64,000 bases of DNA from Halobacteriales archaeon QS_4_62_28 (GTDB lineage: Archaea > Halobacteriota > Halobacteria > Halobacteriales > Haloarculaceae), in NCBI GenBank assembly GCA_003021685.1, contig PXRO01000008.1:1-64000 (forward strand), given 5' to 3'. The first letter of the stretch is position 1, and each line of letters starts with the position of its first letter. Below the pieces are notes generated by a model. It had not been told where the DNA came from. It made no database searches and was given only the letters and a program-made list of their open reading frames with translations. The position numbers and the translations under genes are program-made. Shown here in pieces: positions 9,041-17,688 of the stretch.

Positions 9041-9256
9041 GGACTGAAACCGAGCACGGTAGAGACATCGAGTGTCTCGACGGACAGAAAGCTCAGAGCA
9101 GGATTGAAACCTATCGATCCAGCGATTATCGTCGGTCGCGACGGGTGTCGCGACGGACAGAAAAACCAGAACGGGATTGAAACAGGCCGAACTCCGGATC
9201 AGCGAGGACAAAACCGGAGTCGCGACGGACAGAAAACCCAGCACGAGGATTGAAAC
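9041..9256 (+). CRISPR. Short degenerate CRISPR array without cas genes
   Basis: Three near-identical direct repeats of 37-38 bases lie at 9074-9110, 9147-9183 and 9219-9256. Each starts gtcKcgacggacaga and ends ggattgaaac, with the middle diverging; the third has one extra base. The two spacers, 9111-9146 and 9184-9218, are 36 and 35 bases and unrelated. A fourth worn end, ggactgaaac, is at 9041-9050. Repeat length, the attgaaac end and spacer sizes fit type I or III archaeal repeats. Repeat divergence and the absence of cas genes indicate an inactive remnant; transcription from an AT-rich leader on the left would be expected. Confidence 0.72.
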
Positions 9257-9439
9257 TACGAACGACAGATGCGCGACCACGACTTCGTGGACGACCACGA
9301 CGCACCGCTGGGCGTGGTCGTCACACCTGAGCGAACGACCAAGACTGAAACGCCTCTCAGCCGCCCGACCGGCATCGACTGGGACGCGCTCGACGACGAG
9401 CGAATCGACGAGATTCCGGTGCTCGAAAGATTGCAGTAG
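9257..9439 (+). pseudogene. C-terminal gene fragment, possibly 5-formyltetrahydrofolate cyclo-ligase
   Basis: An open frame of about 60 codons without a proper start follows the last CRISPR repeat and ends at TAG 9437-9439. It reads HDAPLGVVVTPERTT then GIDWDALDDERIDEIPVLE, which has the codon use and feel of a genuine haloarchaeal C-terminus. It resembles my recollection of the end of archaeal 5-formyltetrahydrofolate cyclo-ligases, but this is unverified. Its 5' part is missing exactly where the repeats begin, so it looks truncated. Confidence 0.4.
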
Positions 9440-9560
9440 CTCCACCAGTAACACGGGCCGCTCACAGGCCTTGAGGACCTGTGTGGTGATCGTGCCGAGG
9501 GTACGGTCGTGTCGTGGCCCTGATAGCCCATGACGACCAAGTCGGCGTCGATATCGTCCC
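9440..9560 (-). pseudogene. Frameshifted 3' remnant of a universal stress protein gene
   Basis: Reading leftward, one frame gives YVGDDIDADLVVMGYQGHD and, after a frameshift near 9500, the next frame gives RTLGTITTQVLKACERPVLL, which together match the UspA C-terminus (ADLVVMGxxG...TxxVLxxxxxPVLxV). No N-terminal part exists: the fragment begins within the last codons of the GH5 gene. The remnant adjoins the fragment at 9257-9439, so two unrelated broken gene ends meet here. Confidence 0.65.
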
Positions 9561-11051
9561 CTACGTATTGAAGACCCACCAGCGCTGGTTGTCGGAGCCG
9601 AAGTCGTCCCAGAGTTGGACGTTCGTGCCGTTCTCGCGTTTGCCACCCGAGACATCGAGGACCTTCCCGGATGCGTGGGAGGGCGAGATCCTGAACCTGT
9701 CGTTGCCGGTGTCTTCCATGTACCAGCGCTGGTTAGTGTTGTCGTTGTCATCCCAGATCCTGACGTCGGTGCCATTGTCCGTCCCCCAGCCGTAGGCGTC
9801 CATGACCTTGCTGGTCGCGTGGGCTGGCGCGAGTTCGTATTTCCCGCCGCCGACGTGGTTGATGTACCAGCGCTGATTGTCAGTGTCGTAGTCCTTCCAG
9901 ATCTGGATGTTCGTGCCGTTCTGCTCACCCCACCCCGCTACGTCGAGGGACTTGTTCGAGGTGTGGACTGGCTTCAGACGGTAGGTGGCGCTGGGGTCGA
10001 ACAGGCCATTGTCACCGCCACCGCCACAATCCTTACTCTGGCCGCCCAGTAGCGTGTACATCTCGTTGAAGTAGCCGTCGCCGCCGTTACAGTCGAGGTT
10101 CAGGCTATAGGTCTGGTCCTCGGGCACGCTGTGGTTGCGGGAGGGCCACCCCGGCTGGACCATGTTCATCGGCCAGTCCTCATCGTCGCCGTTCCAGGCC
10201 CAGGCCAGTACCGGCCAGTTGAGTGTGTCTCGTGCGTAGTTGACGATATTGGTGACGTTGGCGTTTTCCTCGTTGCTGTAGTTGTTTCGGGTTCCGAACT
10301 CGCCAACGATGCCCGGGAACGAGGAGTTCGCGACGTAATCTAGATCGCTCGCTTGTAGCGGTCCCCAGCTACTGGCAGGGCTTGACTTGCCGTAGACGTG
10401 GACGCCAATGGCGATATTTTCCCAGTCGAGCCAGGCTTCCAGTCCGTCGACAGTGTTGTAGATGTCCTGTGCGTAACCGGTACAGTCGACGATCACCTGC
10501 TCGTCGTAACCAGCGTCCCGAAGTTTCGAAATCTCTTCCTTGTACCATTTCCCGATGTTGTCGGGGTCGATGCCGTGGCTCCCCCACTCGTTGATGAGGT
10601 TGACCGTGAAATCGCCGGCCTGGCTGAGGTCCCAGTAGTTGTTTCTCCACCAGTCGCCGGCCGCTCGGAGCGATTCCCGATCTGTCCCTTCGTTGTTCGA
10701 TCCGTTGTACGGCTCGTGATGGTAGGTACAGATCACGTCGAGCCCTTCGTTGTTGGCCTCCCAGATCAGGTCCTTGTACCCGCCGATGCCGAACTTCGAA
10801 AGCCCCTCGTTCGGTGGTTCGACCTCGATCCGGACGGTGTCGATGGCCGACTGCTGGCTCATCAGGCCCCAGCCGACCGGTGGCTCGTCGTTGTTGCTCG
10901 TGTTTTCGGTGTAGCCAGCCTGAAGGTTGACACCGTTCCCCATCCACTCGACGGGCGTGGCCGCGGCGGCGCTGTTACTGCCGGTCAGAACGCCCGGTCC
11001 AAGTGCTGTCCCTGTCGCCGTCGACTTCAAGAGTTTCCGTCGTGTGTACAT
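9561..11051 (-). CDS. Exported GH5-type glycoside hydrolase with C-terminal ricin-type lectin (CBM13) domain
   Basis: Secreted polysaccharide hydrolase of 496 aa. The N-terminus MYTRRKLLKS is a twin-arginine signal. The catalytic TIM barrel (about residues 45-330) has the probable acid/base Glu in LINEWGSH and nucleophile Glu in GIVGEFGT, as in GH5 endoglucanases or mannanases; NEW replaces the common NEP. A CGGGGDNG linker leads to a beta-trefoil with three QxW-type repeats ending NQRWYI, NQRWYM and NQRWWV, a carbohydrate-binding module. The ATG at 11051 is chosen because it begins the Tat signal and follows a purine-rich ggggaag. The gene sits alone beside the accessory scar, consistent with acquisition. 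Confidence 0.85.
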   Translation of the reverse strand: MYTRRKLLKSTATGTALGPGVLTGSNSAAAATPVEWMGNGVNLQAGYTENTSNNDEPPVGWGLMSQQSAIDTVRIEVEPPNEGLSKFGIGGYKDLIWEANNEGLDVICTYHHEPYNGSNNEGTDRESLRAAGDWWRNNYWDLSQAGDFTVNLINEWGSHGIDPDNIGKWYKEEISKLRDAGYDEQVIVDCTGYAQDIYNTVDGLEAWLDWENIAIGVHVYGKSSPASSWGPLQASDLDYVANSSFPGIVGEFGTRNNYSNEENANVTNIVNYARDTLNWPVLAWAWNGDDEDWPMNMVQPGWPSRNHSVPEDQTYSLNLDCNGGDGYFNEMYTLLGGQSKDCGGGGDNGLFDPSATYRLKPVHTSNKSLDVAGWGEQNGTNIQIWKDYDTDNQRWYINHVGGGKYELAPAHATSKVMDAYGWGTDNGTDVRIWDDNDNTNQRWYMEDTGNDRFRISPSHASGKVLDVSGGKRENGTNVQLWDDFGSDNQRWWVFNT

Positions 11052-11214
11052 GACTTCCCCCGCCGATGGTTTCCCCCAGCGGTATGTAAACAAACAACGC
11101 TCATGATCATTAATTCTTTTTCAAAGAAAACATAATTTACAATGGTGCCAGAGAAAAGTAGTCGCCATCACCCATCAGGGATCTCGCTGTCCGGTCGCCC
11201 GGTCTGACGGGTGC

Positions 11215-12621
11215 CTACTCCCCGACGGCGTCGGCAGCGTCCCGGAACAGTCCGTCGAGATTCTCGGGCAGGGTCGGGTGGTAGGCCCGGTCCGGAATCT
11301 CGCGTACGTCCAGGCCCATCTCGACGACGATCTGCATCGTCTTGGCGAAGCTATCGGCGTGGTAGTGCATCCCCTGCCAGCCCAATACGGTGCCGGCCTC
11401 GCGGTCGACGATCAGTTTCGCGAGTCCCTCGGAGACGTTTTTCGACTTGAATACGCCGTCGTCGCTGGCCTGTCTGGTGGCCACGGCGACGTCGTAGCCC
11501 GCCTCGCGGGCCGTCTCCTCGTTGTGGCCGACGCGGGCGAAGGGGTAGACACCCAGGCCGGAGAAGATGACGTGATGGTGGACGTTCTCGTACTCCGTGA
11601 GCGAGCCACCGGCCTCTTGGCGCAGGATGTTCTCGGCGGCGGTGAAGCCCTGCTCCTTGGCGACGTGGAGGATCGGCTCTTTGCCGTTGACGTCGCCGAC
11701 GGCGTAGATGTGGTCGTGAGCCTCGGTTTGCATCGTTTCCCGGACCCAGTCGCCCTCGACGACGATATCGGTGTTGTCCAGGCCGAGTCCCTCGACGGTG
11801 GGGCGGCGGCCGGTAAAGAGGAACAGCTGGTCGGCCTCGTAGGTCTCCTCGCGGCCGTCCTCGAACTCGACGAACAGGCGGACGCCGCCGTCGTCGGTTC
11901 GCTCCAGTTTCTGCTCGTAGCAGTTGGTCGGAATCGTCAGGTCCCAGTTGTTCTCGTAGAGGTCGAGTGCGGCGTCGCCGAACTCGGGGTCGGCCTCGTC
12001 GATGGGCCGGTCGTCGTGCTCGATGACGGTCAGCTCCATCCCGCCGGCCTCTGCGAGGTAGGGCACCATCTCCATCCCGACGTAGCCAAAGCCCATCACG
12101 ATGCCAGAGTCGGGCAACTCGGTGGCATCGAGCACGTCGGCGCTGGTCATGAAATCGACCTCGTCGATGCCGGGCAGGTCGGGGACATTGACGCTCGATC
12201 CGGTAGCGACGACGACGTAATCGGCCTCGAACGCCTCGCCGCCGGCCTGGACGGTGTGGGGGTCGACGAAGTGCGCGGTGTCGTGGACGAACGTCACGTC
12301 GTCGCGCTCGGCCATTTCCTCGATGCCTGCGCGACGGTGGCCTGCCCAACTGAGTGTGTGTCCGTCCTTGCGTTCGACGGTCCGTTCGAGATCCACGTCC
12401 GGAATCTCGCCGACCAGTCGGTCGTCGTGGCGCGCCTGGAAGCGGTGGGCACCCGCCGACAGGACCTCCTTCGAGGGCATACAGCCCCTGAGGATACAGA
12501 GGCCGCCGCCGGGTTCACCGTCGTCGATCAGCGTCAGTTCGACATCCGGTCCCTCGACTAGCTCGCCGGCCATCGCGGCCCCGGCACTCCCGTACGCGCC
12601 GATGATAACGACGTGGGTCAT
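11215..12621 (-). CDS. Pyridine nucleotide-disulfide oxidoreductase (dihydrolipoamide dehydrogenase-like)
   Basis: FAD/NAD(P)-linked flavoprotein of 468 aa. The redox disulfide is present (GGLCILRGCMPSK, Cys-x4-Cys), with ATGSSVNVP, the second Rossmann motif GFGYVGME, the FAD-binding YAVGDVNG and the C-terminal HPTLPE catalytic histidine. The first dinucleotide motif is unusual: IIGAYGSAG, with Tyr where the second glycine of GxGxxG is expected. The frame extends to 12681, but the ATG at 12621 begins the flavin domain directly. It is not beside lipoamide complex genes, so a specialised reductase (mercuric reductase-like or other) is possible; the substrate is unknown. Confidence 0.85.
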   Translation of the reverse strand: MTHVVIIGAYGSAGAAMAGELVEGPDVELTLIDDGEPGGGLCILRGCMPSKEVLSAGAHRFQARHDDRLVGEIPDVDLERTVERKDGHTLSWAGHRRAGIEEMAERDDVTFVHDTAHFVDPHTVQAGGEAFEADYVVVATGSSVNVPDLPGIDEVDFMTSADVLDATELPDSGIVMGFGYVGMEMVPYLAEAGGMELTVIEHDDRPIDEADPEFGDAALDLYENNWDLTIPTNCYEQKLERTDDGGVRLFVEFEDGREETYEADQLFLFTGRRPTVEGLGLDNTDIVVEGDWVRETMQTEAHDHIYAVGDVNGKEPILHVAKEQGFTAAENILRQEAGGSLTEYENVHHHVIFSGLGVYPFARVGHNEETAREAGYDVAVATRQASDDGVFKSKNVSEGLAKLIVDREAGTVLGWQGMHYHADSFAKTMQIVVEMGLDVREIPDRAYHPTLPENLDGLFRDAADAVGE

Positions 12622-12677
12622 ACCTGTATCTCTGACCCTACGGGGCAAAAAGGGTTGATAGTGACTGTTGGCAGTCT

Positions 12678-15203
12678 TCACTCCTCGCCGCCGTCAGCAG
12701 CAGCCACCGACTGGGGCTGCTTGGGACCGACGCCAAAGAGCGAGAGCCAGCGCCGGTCCCGGTTGACGAGCGCGTCCCAGATTACCAGCGTCGGCGGGAG
12801 AACGATCAGCGACGCGAAGAAGGCGTAGGCGACCGAGAGGCCGGTGAGGATGCCGAACTGGCCCAGCGCCGGGAACAGGGCGAGTGCCAGCACGCCGATG
12901 CCCGAGACGGTCGTGAGCATACTGCCGAGCAATGCGCCGCCGGTCCCACGGACAGTGCGGTCCAGCGCAGTGCGGAGGTCGTTCTCGCCGCGTTCGTCGG
13001 CAAAGCGGTGGGTAATGTGAACGGAGTAATCGACCCCCAGTCCGATAGTAATCGCGAGAATCGTCGCCGTGATAGCGTTGAACGGGATCGACAGGAAGCG
13101 CATCGAGGCCGCGACGAAGGTCACGGTCACCGCCACGGGGACGATGTTCGCGATGCCAAGCGTCGCGTACCCCTCGAACACTCGGTAGATGAGCATCAGG
13201 AAGATCGACGCACCGATCAACGCGACTGCGAGGCTCGTGATCGCGGATTCGAAGATCAGGTCCGAGACGGCCTTGAACACGACGGTGCCGCCGGTCGCGG
13301 TTGCCTCCATTCGGAAGCGGTCTGCGACATCGCGAGTGTCTGCCGTGATCTCCGCCTGGCTGGCGTCGGCCTCGACAGTGTAGACGATGCGCGCACTCCG
13401 CCGCTCTTCGGTCATGTAGTTGCGTGCCCGGTCACCGAACGACGAGGCGAACAGTTCGTCGTAGATTTTGCCGAGGTTCTGGTCTGGGACGCCGTTACCG
13501 TTCTGGTCGTTTCGCTCGACCAGTTGCCGGAATTCGGGGTCTTGCTCGGCGTAGCTCTGAATGATCGTGACAATCGAGGTAGTCTCGGCCTGCCCGTCGC
13601 TCTCCGTGAAGGAACTCGGCGGGTCGTCGCCCGCTCGATAGATCTCTTCGAGGGCCGTCTCCCGTTGCATCGGCCCCTCGACGTACACAGTCGTCTGACT
13701 CGACTGGGTCGTCGCGAACTTCTCTTCGAGGAAATTCAACTGTGCGGCGACCGTGTAGTCGTTGGGTGCGAACGGTTCGGGGAGTTCCTCGAGGAAGTCG
13801 GGGTTGTCTTCGGGCGGGAGGAAGTCCTCCTGGCTGAACGCCGTATCGACGTCTTGTGCGTACACGCCGGCACCGACGCTGCCGACGAGCAAGACTGCCA
13901 GGAACAGCGCCGGCGCAGCGTCGCCGACGCTGACGCCGATCCGGAGTACCGACCCGAGCACCGACTCCTCCGATCCCAGCGGCGTGTTGCTGAACGTCGG
14001 AATCAGCGAACGCTCCCGCAGCCGGTCCAGTTCGACCTTCGCCGCTGGCAGGAAGATACCGAAGATCAGGAACGTGAAGACGATACCGACACTCGCGACG
14101 AGTCCGAATTCTTTGATCGGTGTCAGCGCACTCGTGAAGTTCGCCAGGAAGCCGATCACCGTCGTGCCGGTGACGATAAAGAAGGCCACGAGGAGCTGGT
14201 CGGTCGTGATCCGCATCGACTCGTTGGTCGATTTCCCGAGGACGACTTCCTCGCGGTAGCGGTTCACCGCGTGGATACCGAAGTCGATCCCGACTGCCAG
14301 CAAGAGTGGGGGCACGGCGATCAGGAGGTTGCTGAAGGGGATTCCGGCCAGACCGGTGAAGCCGAACGTCCAGACGATTGCCATCAGGAGGGCAAACAGC
14401 CCGAGCAGGAGGTCGGCGAGATCGCGGTACGCGACGGTCAAAAACAGGAGGATGAAGACGACCGCTGCCGGGACCACGATCAACAGCGAGTCGAGGATGA
14501 CCGTAGAGTTCTCGGCCGCGATGATCCCGTTTCCGAAGACCGAAATGCTACCACCAGCCGCCGCATCGACCTGAAACTCGGCCTGTTGCTGGATGGCCGT
14601 CAGCGGGCTGGACCCGCCCTGGCCCGATCCCGAGGAGATGCCGGCGGGGACCTCGTGGGTGACGACGCCGATGGTCGCCGACGCCGATGCGTCGCCCCGG
14701 TTGAAATCCTCGCTGAGCAGCGAGCCAAACTGCGGGTTCGACTCGGCGGCCTGCCGAACTGCCCGGTCGATTTCGGTCGGACTGGCCCGCTCGATGGCGT
14801 CGATCTGTTCGTCCGTCGTCCGGGCAGACGGGTCAAGCGTCTGGGCGACGATGGCCGCCGCGCTGCTCGTCGACGTGACTCGCATCTCGGGATGGTCTTC
14901 GAGTCGCTGCTGGGACCGGAGCATTCGTAATAGCGCGGGCTTGGCGAGGACGTTGTTCTCGCTCTGGATCAACTGTGTGCTCCCGGTGTCCGTCTCGAAC
15001 GTCGGCGAGAACTCGCGGTTGATGTCCTCGAACGCCTCTTCCTCGGGGAGGCCAGTCGCGAACTGTGAGGTGCCCGACGACGTGGTGATATTGCCAAAGC
15101 CGACGGTAAAGACGACTGTCAGTACCAGGAAGGCCAGCACGACTGTCCGGGAATCGTGGATGATCCGGTCGTCGATCCAGTCGATGTAGCGTTGGTAGGC
15201 CAT
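12678..15203 (-). CDS. MMPL/RND superfamily transporter
   Basis: Large membrane exporter of 841 aa with the duplicated RND layout: one N-terminal helix, an outer loop of about 180 residues, five to six helices with the GIDFGIHAVNRYREE block, a second helix-loop unit, and six C-terminal helices with the matching LGVDYSVHITHRFADE block. These GxDxxxH motifs carry the proton-relay acids typical of MMPL and hydrophobe/amphiphile exporters. The ATG at 15203 immediately abuts the stop of the COG1361 gene, so the two are one operon. Cargo is unknown; lipids, pigments or drugs are the usual candidates. Confidence 0.88.
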   Translation of the reverse strand: MAYQRYIDWIDDRIIHDSRTVVLAFLVLTVVFTVGFGNITTSSGTSQFATGLPEEEAFEDINREFSPTFETDTGSTQLIQSENNVLAKPALLRMLRSQQRLEDHPEMRVTSTSSAAAIVAQTLDPSARTTDEQIDAIERASPTEIDRAVRQAAESNPQFGSLLSEDFNRGDASASATIGVVTHEVPAGISSGSGQGGSSPLTAIQQQAEFQVDAAAGGSISVFGNGIIAAENSTVILDSLLIVVPAAVVFILLFLTVAYRDLADLLLGLFALLMAIVWTFGFTGLAGIPFSNLLIAVPPLLLAVGIDFGIHAVNRYREEVVLGKSTNESMRITTDQLLVAFFIVTGTTVIGFLANFTSALTPIKEFGLVASVGIVFTFLIFGIFLPAAKVELDRLRERSLIPTFSNTPLGSEESVLGSVLRIGVSVGDAAPALFLAVLLVGSVGAGVYAQDVDTAFSQEDFLPPEDNPDFLEELPEPFAPNDYTVAAQLNFLEEKFATTQSSQTTVYVEGPMQRETALEEIYRAGDDPPSSFTESDGQAETTSIVTIIQSYAEQDPEFRQLVERNDQNGNGVPDQNLGKIYDELFASSFGDRARNYMTEERRSARIVYTVEADASQAEITADTRDVADRFRMEATATGGTVVFKAVSDLIFESAITSLAVALIGASIFLMLIYRVFEGYATLGIANIVPVAVTVTFVAASMRFLSIPFNAITATILAITIGLGVDYSVHITHRFADERGENDLRTALDRTVRGTGGALLGSMLTTVSGIGVLALALFPALGQFGILTGLSVAYAFFASLIVLPPTLVIWDALVNRDRRWLSLFGVGPKQPQSVAAADGGEE

Positions 15204-15204
15204 A

Positions 15205-17472
15205 CTAGCTGAAACGAATGTAGCCGCCGATTGCGACCACAGCAAGCAGGACTGCGCCGCCGATCAGTCCGAGTGGGAGGTCGCCGCCGCCACCGTCCCG
15301 GTTCACCTCGACCGGGATTTTGTACGTGTCGGAGGTTTCCGTGTCGCCGTCTGCCTCGTCGTACTGGAAGTCCATCGACAGCGGGTAGGTCTTGTCGAGT
15401 GCACTACCACTGACGCTGATCGAGAACGTCAGCGTCGCCGATTCACCGGGGTCGAGCGAACTGACGAACGCCTCGTCGTCGCTGGTCGATATCGGCGAGT
15501 CGGCGAATACCTTGCCGTTGATGTCGGTCAAGGCATTCGATTTAGTGTTCGTGATCTCGAGTCTGACCGTCGTGCTCTCGCCCGCGGTCACGTTGGCACT
15601 CCGGATCGCCACGTCGAACTCGTCGCTCTCGGATTCGACCGGTGCCCGGACGGCGAGTGGGTCGCTGGTTCGCTGTTGGCCCTCGTCGTTGTCATACTGG
15701 GCCTGGAGTGTGAACTGGCGAGGGCCGCTCCGTGCGCTGTCGCTGATGTCCACGTCGAAATCGAACGTCGCCGACTCGTTCGCATCGAGCTCGCCGACGG
15801 AGTACTCCGTCTCGACCGGGTCGACGTTACGCTGCTCGCTCGTCCACTGGACGACGACGCTGGAGACCGACTCTGTGCCGGTGTTGGTGATTTGACCTTG
15901 CAGTTGTCCGTCGTCACCGACGCGCAGCGAGGACTCGACATCGTCGATGGCGAAGGTCTGCTCGGGAGTCGGCCGGAGGCCGAGTGAGATGCCGTCCTGC
16001 TGGCCGGCGGCCCCACTCGGGCGCTCGTAGCGCACCGTTCCAGTGAGCGCGTAGTCGCGTTGCTCCGCGTTCTGGCCGACCGTCGGGTCGAAAGTAACGG
16101 TCCGCTCTTCGCCGACGGCCCACGAGCCGAGGAACTGACTCGCCGTGTTCGACTGGCCGAAGGTCACATCGGCGTTCTGGGAGGTAAGTTGCACCGACGC
16201 GTCGTTCAGGGGCGTCGGGCCGTCGTTGCGGAGCGTGACAGTGTACTCACCGGTGTCACCGACCGGTGCCGCGCTTTCCGTCGAGACGACGGCGATCCGT
16301 CGTGGCTGGGGCACCAGTTCGGTGGTGAGTCCCTCGACCGCCCCAGCGTTGCCTGTGCTGTCCTCGAAGGAGACCGACGCAGCGAGCGAGTAGGCCTGTT
16401 GCTGGGCGCTGGCACTCGCGCGTGCGTCGAAGGTGACAGTCCGTTCGTCACCTGCTTCCCACGTGCCGACAGTCCGACTCGCCGTGTTCGACTGGCCGAA
16501 GGTCACATCGGCGTTCTGGGAGGTCAACTGGACGCTGGCATCGCGTGCGATGTCGGGGCCGTCGTTCCTGATGGTTACGTTGTACGTTCCGGCCCCGCCG
16601 ACTGGCACGGTGTTGTTCGTCGAGACGATGGTGAACTCCTGTTCGGGTTCGGGCTGGATCGGTACCGTAACTGGCCGTGCCGACCGTGATTCCCCGGACG
16701 GGAGATCGTAATCGGCCGTGAGCGTGAACGGGTATGCCTCGGTGTCTGCAGTCCGGGCCGCGGTCATCTGGTACTCGAAGGTCCGCTGTTCGCCCGGTGC
16801 CCACTCCTCGACGTAGCGGGTCGCCTCGGCCGACTGACCGAAAGTCAGGTCGCCACTGGGTGATGCCAGTGACACCGTGGTATCGGTCGCAGTCGCGGAC
16901 CCGACGTTCTCGACTGTCATCGAGACCGTCCCGGTTCCGCCTACGCGCGTGCCCGCATCGACGGTGACAACGCCCAGTTGGGCCGAGTCCTCGACGGTCA
17001 CCTCGACGTCGAACGTTTCCGTGGTCGATTCGCGCTCTCTGGTCCCCTCAGACTCGGAAATGTAGCTGTAGTACTCGTATTCGACAGTGACTGGCACGTC
17101 GTACGTGCCCGGATCGGCGTCTTTCGGCACCGATATGTCGAAGGAGATCGGTGGTGTCTTGCCCTCAGGAACCGTTCCGACGGCTTGGGTCCCTGTGGTC
17201 ACTTCGAACGGCGCGTCGCCGCTCTCGACAGTCACTGTCGTCCCACGGGCGGTCGTCACCTCGCTGTTCAGTGCCGGATTCCGGGACGCGCCCGATTCGA
17301 GGTTGCCGCTGTTGACCAGCACCACGTCGAGCGTGGTCTCCTCGCCCGGTGCGACGCTATCGTCGGTCACGTAGACGCTGATATCGGGGCTTCCGGTGAC
17401 TGCTGCCGTGGCCACCCCTGCCGTTGCGAGCAATGCGACGACTGCCAGTGTGAGAAGTGAACGCGAATTCAT
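15205..17472 (-). CDS. COG1361 surface protein with CARDB-like repeats, partner of the MMPL exporter
   Basis: Cell-surface protein of 755 aa. It has a signal peptide (MNSRSLLTLAVVALLATAGVATA), several Ig-like CARDB/COG1361 modules of about 113 residues with the recurring pattern VTLRNDGP...TFGQSNTAS, and a single C-terminal anchor helix (LIGGAVLLAVVAIGGYI). Two modules share a 49-base identical DNA stretch at about 16137-16185 and 16476-16524, 339 bases apart, showing recent duplication or gene conversion. It is the first gene of an operon with the MMPL transporter and probably forms the extracellular part of that system. Divergent from tetR. Confidence 0.86.
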   Translation of the reverse strand: MNSRSLLTLAVVALLATAGVATAAVTGSPDISVYVTDDSVAPGEETTLDVVLVNSGNLESGASRNPALNSEVTTARGTTVTVESGDAPFEVTTGTQAVGTVPEGKTPPISFDISVPKDADPGTYDVPVTVEYEYYSYISESEGTRERESTTETFDVEVTVEDSAQLGVVTVDAGTRVGGTGTVSMTVENVGSATATDTTVSLASPSGDLTFGQSAEATRYVEEWAPGEQRTFEYQMTAARTADTEAYPFTLTADYDLPSGESRSARPVTVPIQPEPEQEFTIVSTNNTVPVGGAGTYNVTIRNDGPDIARDASVQLTSQNADVTFGQSNTASRTVGTWEAGDERTVTFDARASASAQQQAYSLAASVSFEDSTGNAGAVEGLTTELVPQPRRIAVVSTESAAPVGDTGEYTVTLRNDGPTPLNDASVQLTSQNADVTFGQSNTASQFLGSWAVGEERTVTFDPTVGQNAEQRDYALTGTVRYERPSGAAGQQDGISLGLRPTPEQTFAIDDVESSLRVGDDGQLQGQITNTGTESVSSVVVQWTSEQRNVDPVETEYSVGELDANESATFDFDVDISDSARSGPRQFTLQAQYDNDEGQQRTSDPLAVRAPVESESDEFDVAIRSANVTAGESTTVRLEITNTKSNALTDINGKVFADSPISTSDDEAFVSSLDPGESATLTFSISVSGSALDKTYPLSMDFQYDEADGDTETSDTYKIPVEVNRDGGGGDLPLGLIGGAVLLAVVAIGGYIRFS

Positions 17473-17579
17473 ATACGTGCTGGGTCTCCTGCACTCTCAT
17501 TCGAGTGCGACGGCCGACCGCCACCTCGGTGTGGTGCTAGACGACTGTCTCTATCAGTGTGGCACTCACCGTCTCGCAC

Positions 17580-17688
17580 ATCGAACGTTCGTTCGGCCAT
17601 CTGTATCGAACGTTCGTTCGGCAACATATCAATCTACCGTCTTGCTCTCACCGAAAGCCTTAGGCTCCCGACCGAATATTCGTTCGGT
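17580..17688. promoter_or_regulatory. Three TetR operator-like sites between the MMPL operon and tetR
   Basis: The same 18-base motif occurs at 17580-17597, 17605-17622 and 17671-17688. The first two copies are identical (atcgaacgttcgttcggc) and start 25 bases apart; the third is accgaatattcgttcggt, with accgaa and ttcggt as inverted halves. The third abuts the tetR ATG, so binding there would cover its probable transcript start; the other two lie about 110 bases before the COG1361 start codon. Repression of both divergent units by the TetR protein is inferred. Confidence 0.75.

Noticed and set aside
9051-9073. A further CRISPR spacer before the first good repeat
   Set aside because: Only 23 bases separate the worn repeat end at 9041-9050 from the first repeat, so the unit is shortened or coincidental and was not counted as a spacer.
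9029-9928. A 299-codon minus-strand frame across the CRISPR repeats and GH5 end
   Set aside because: It is antisense or out of frame to the repeats and the GH5 lectin domain; only its short UspA-like part is meaningful, and that is reported as a pseudogene.
13008-14930. Very long plus-strand frame of 640 codons opposite the MMPL gene
   Set aside because: Mirror frame of a high-GC gene; His/Arg/Asp-rich with no domain, while the minus strand encodes a clear transporter.
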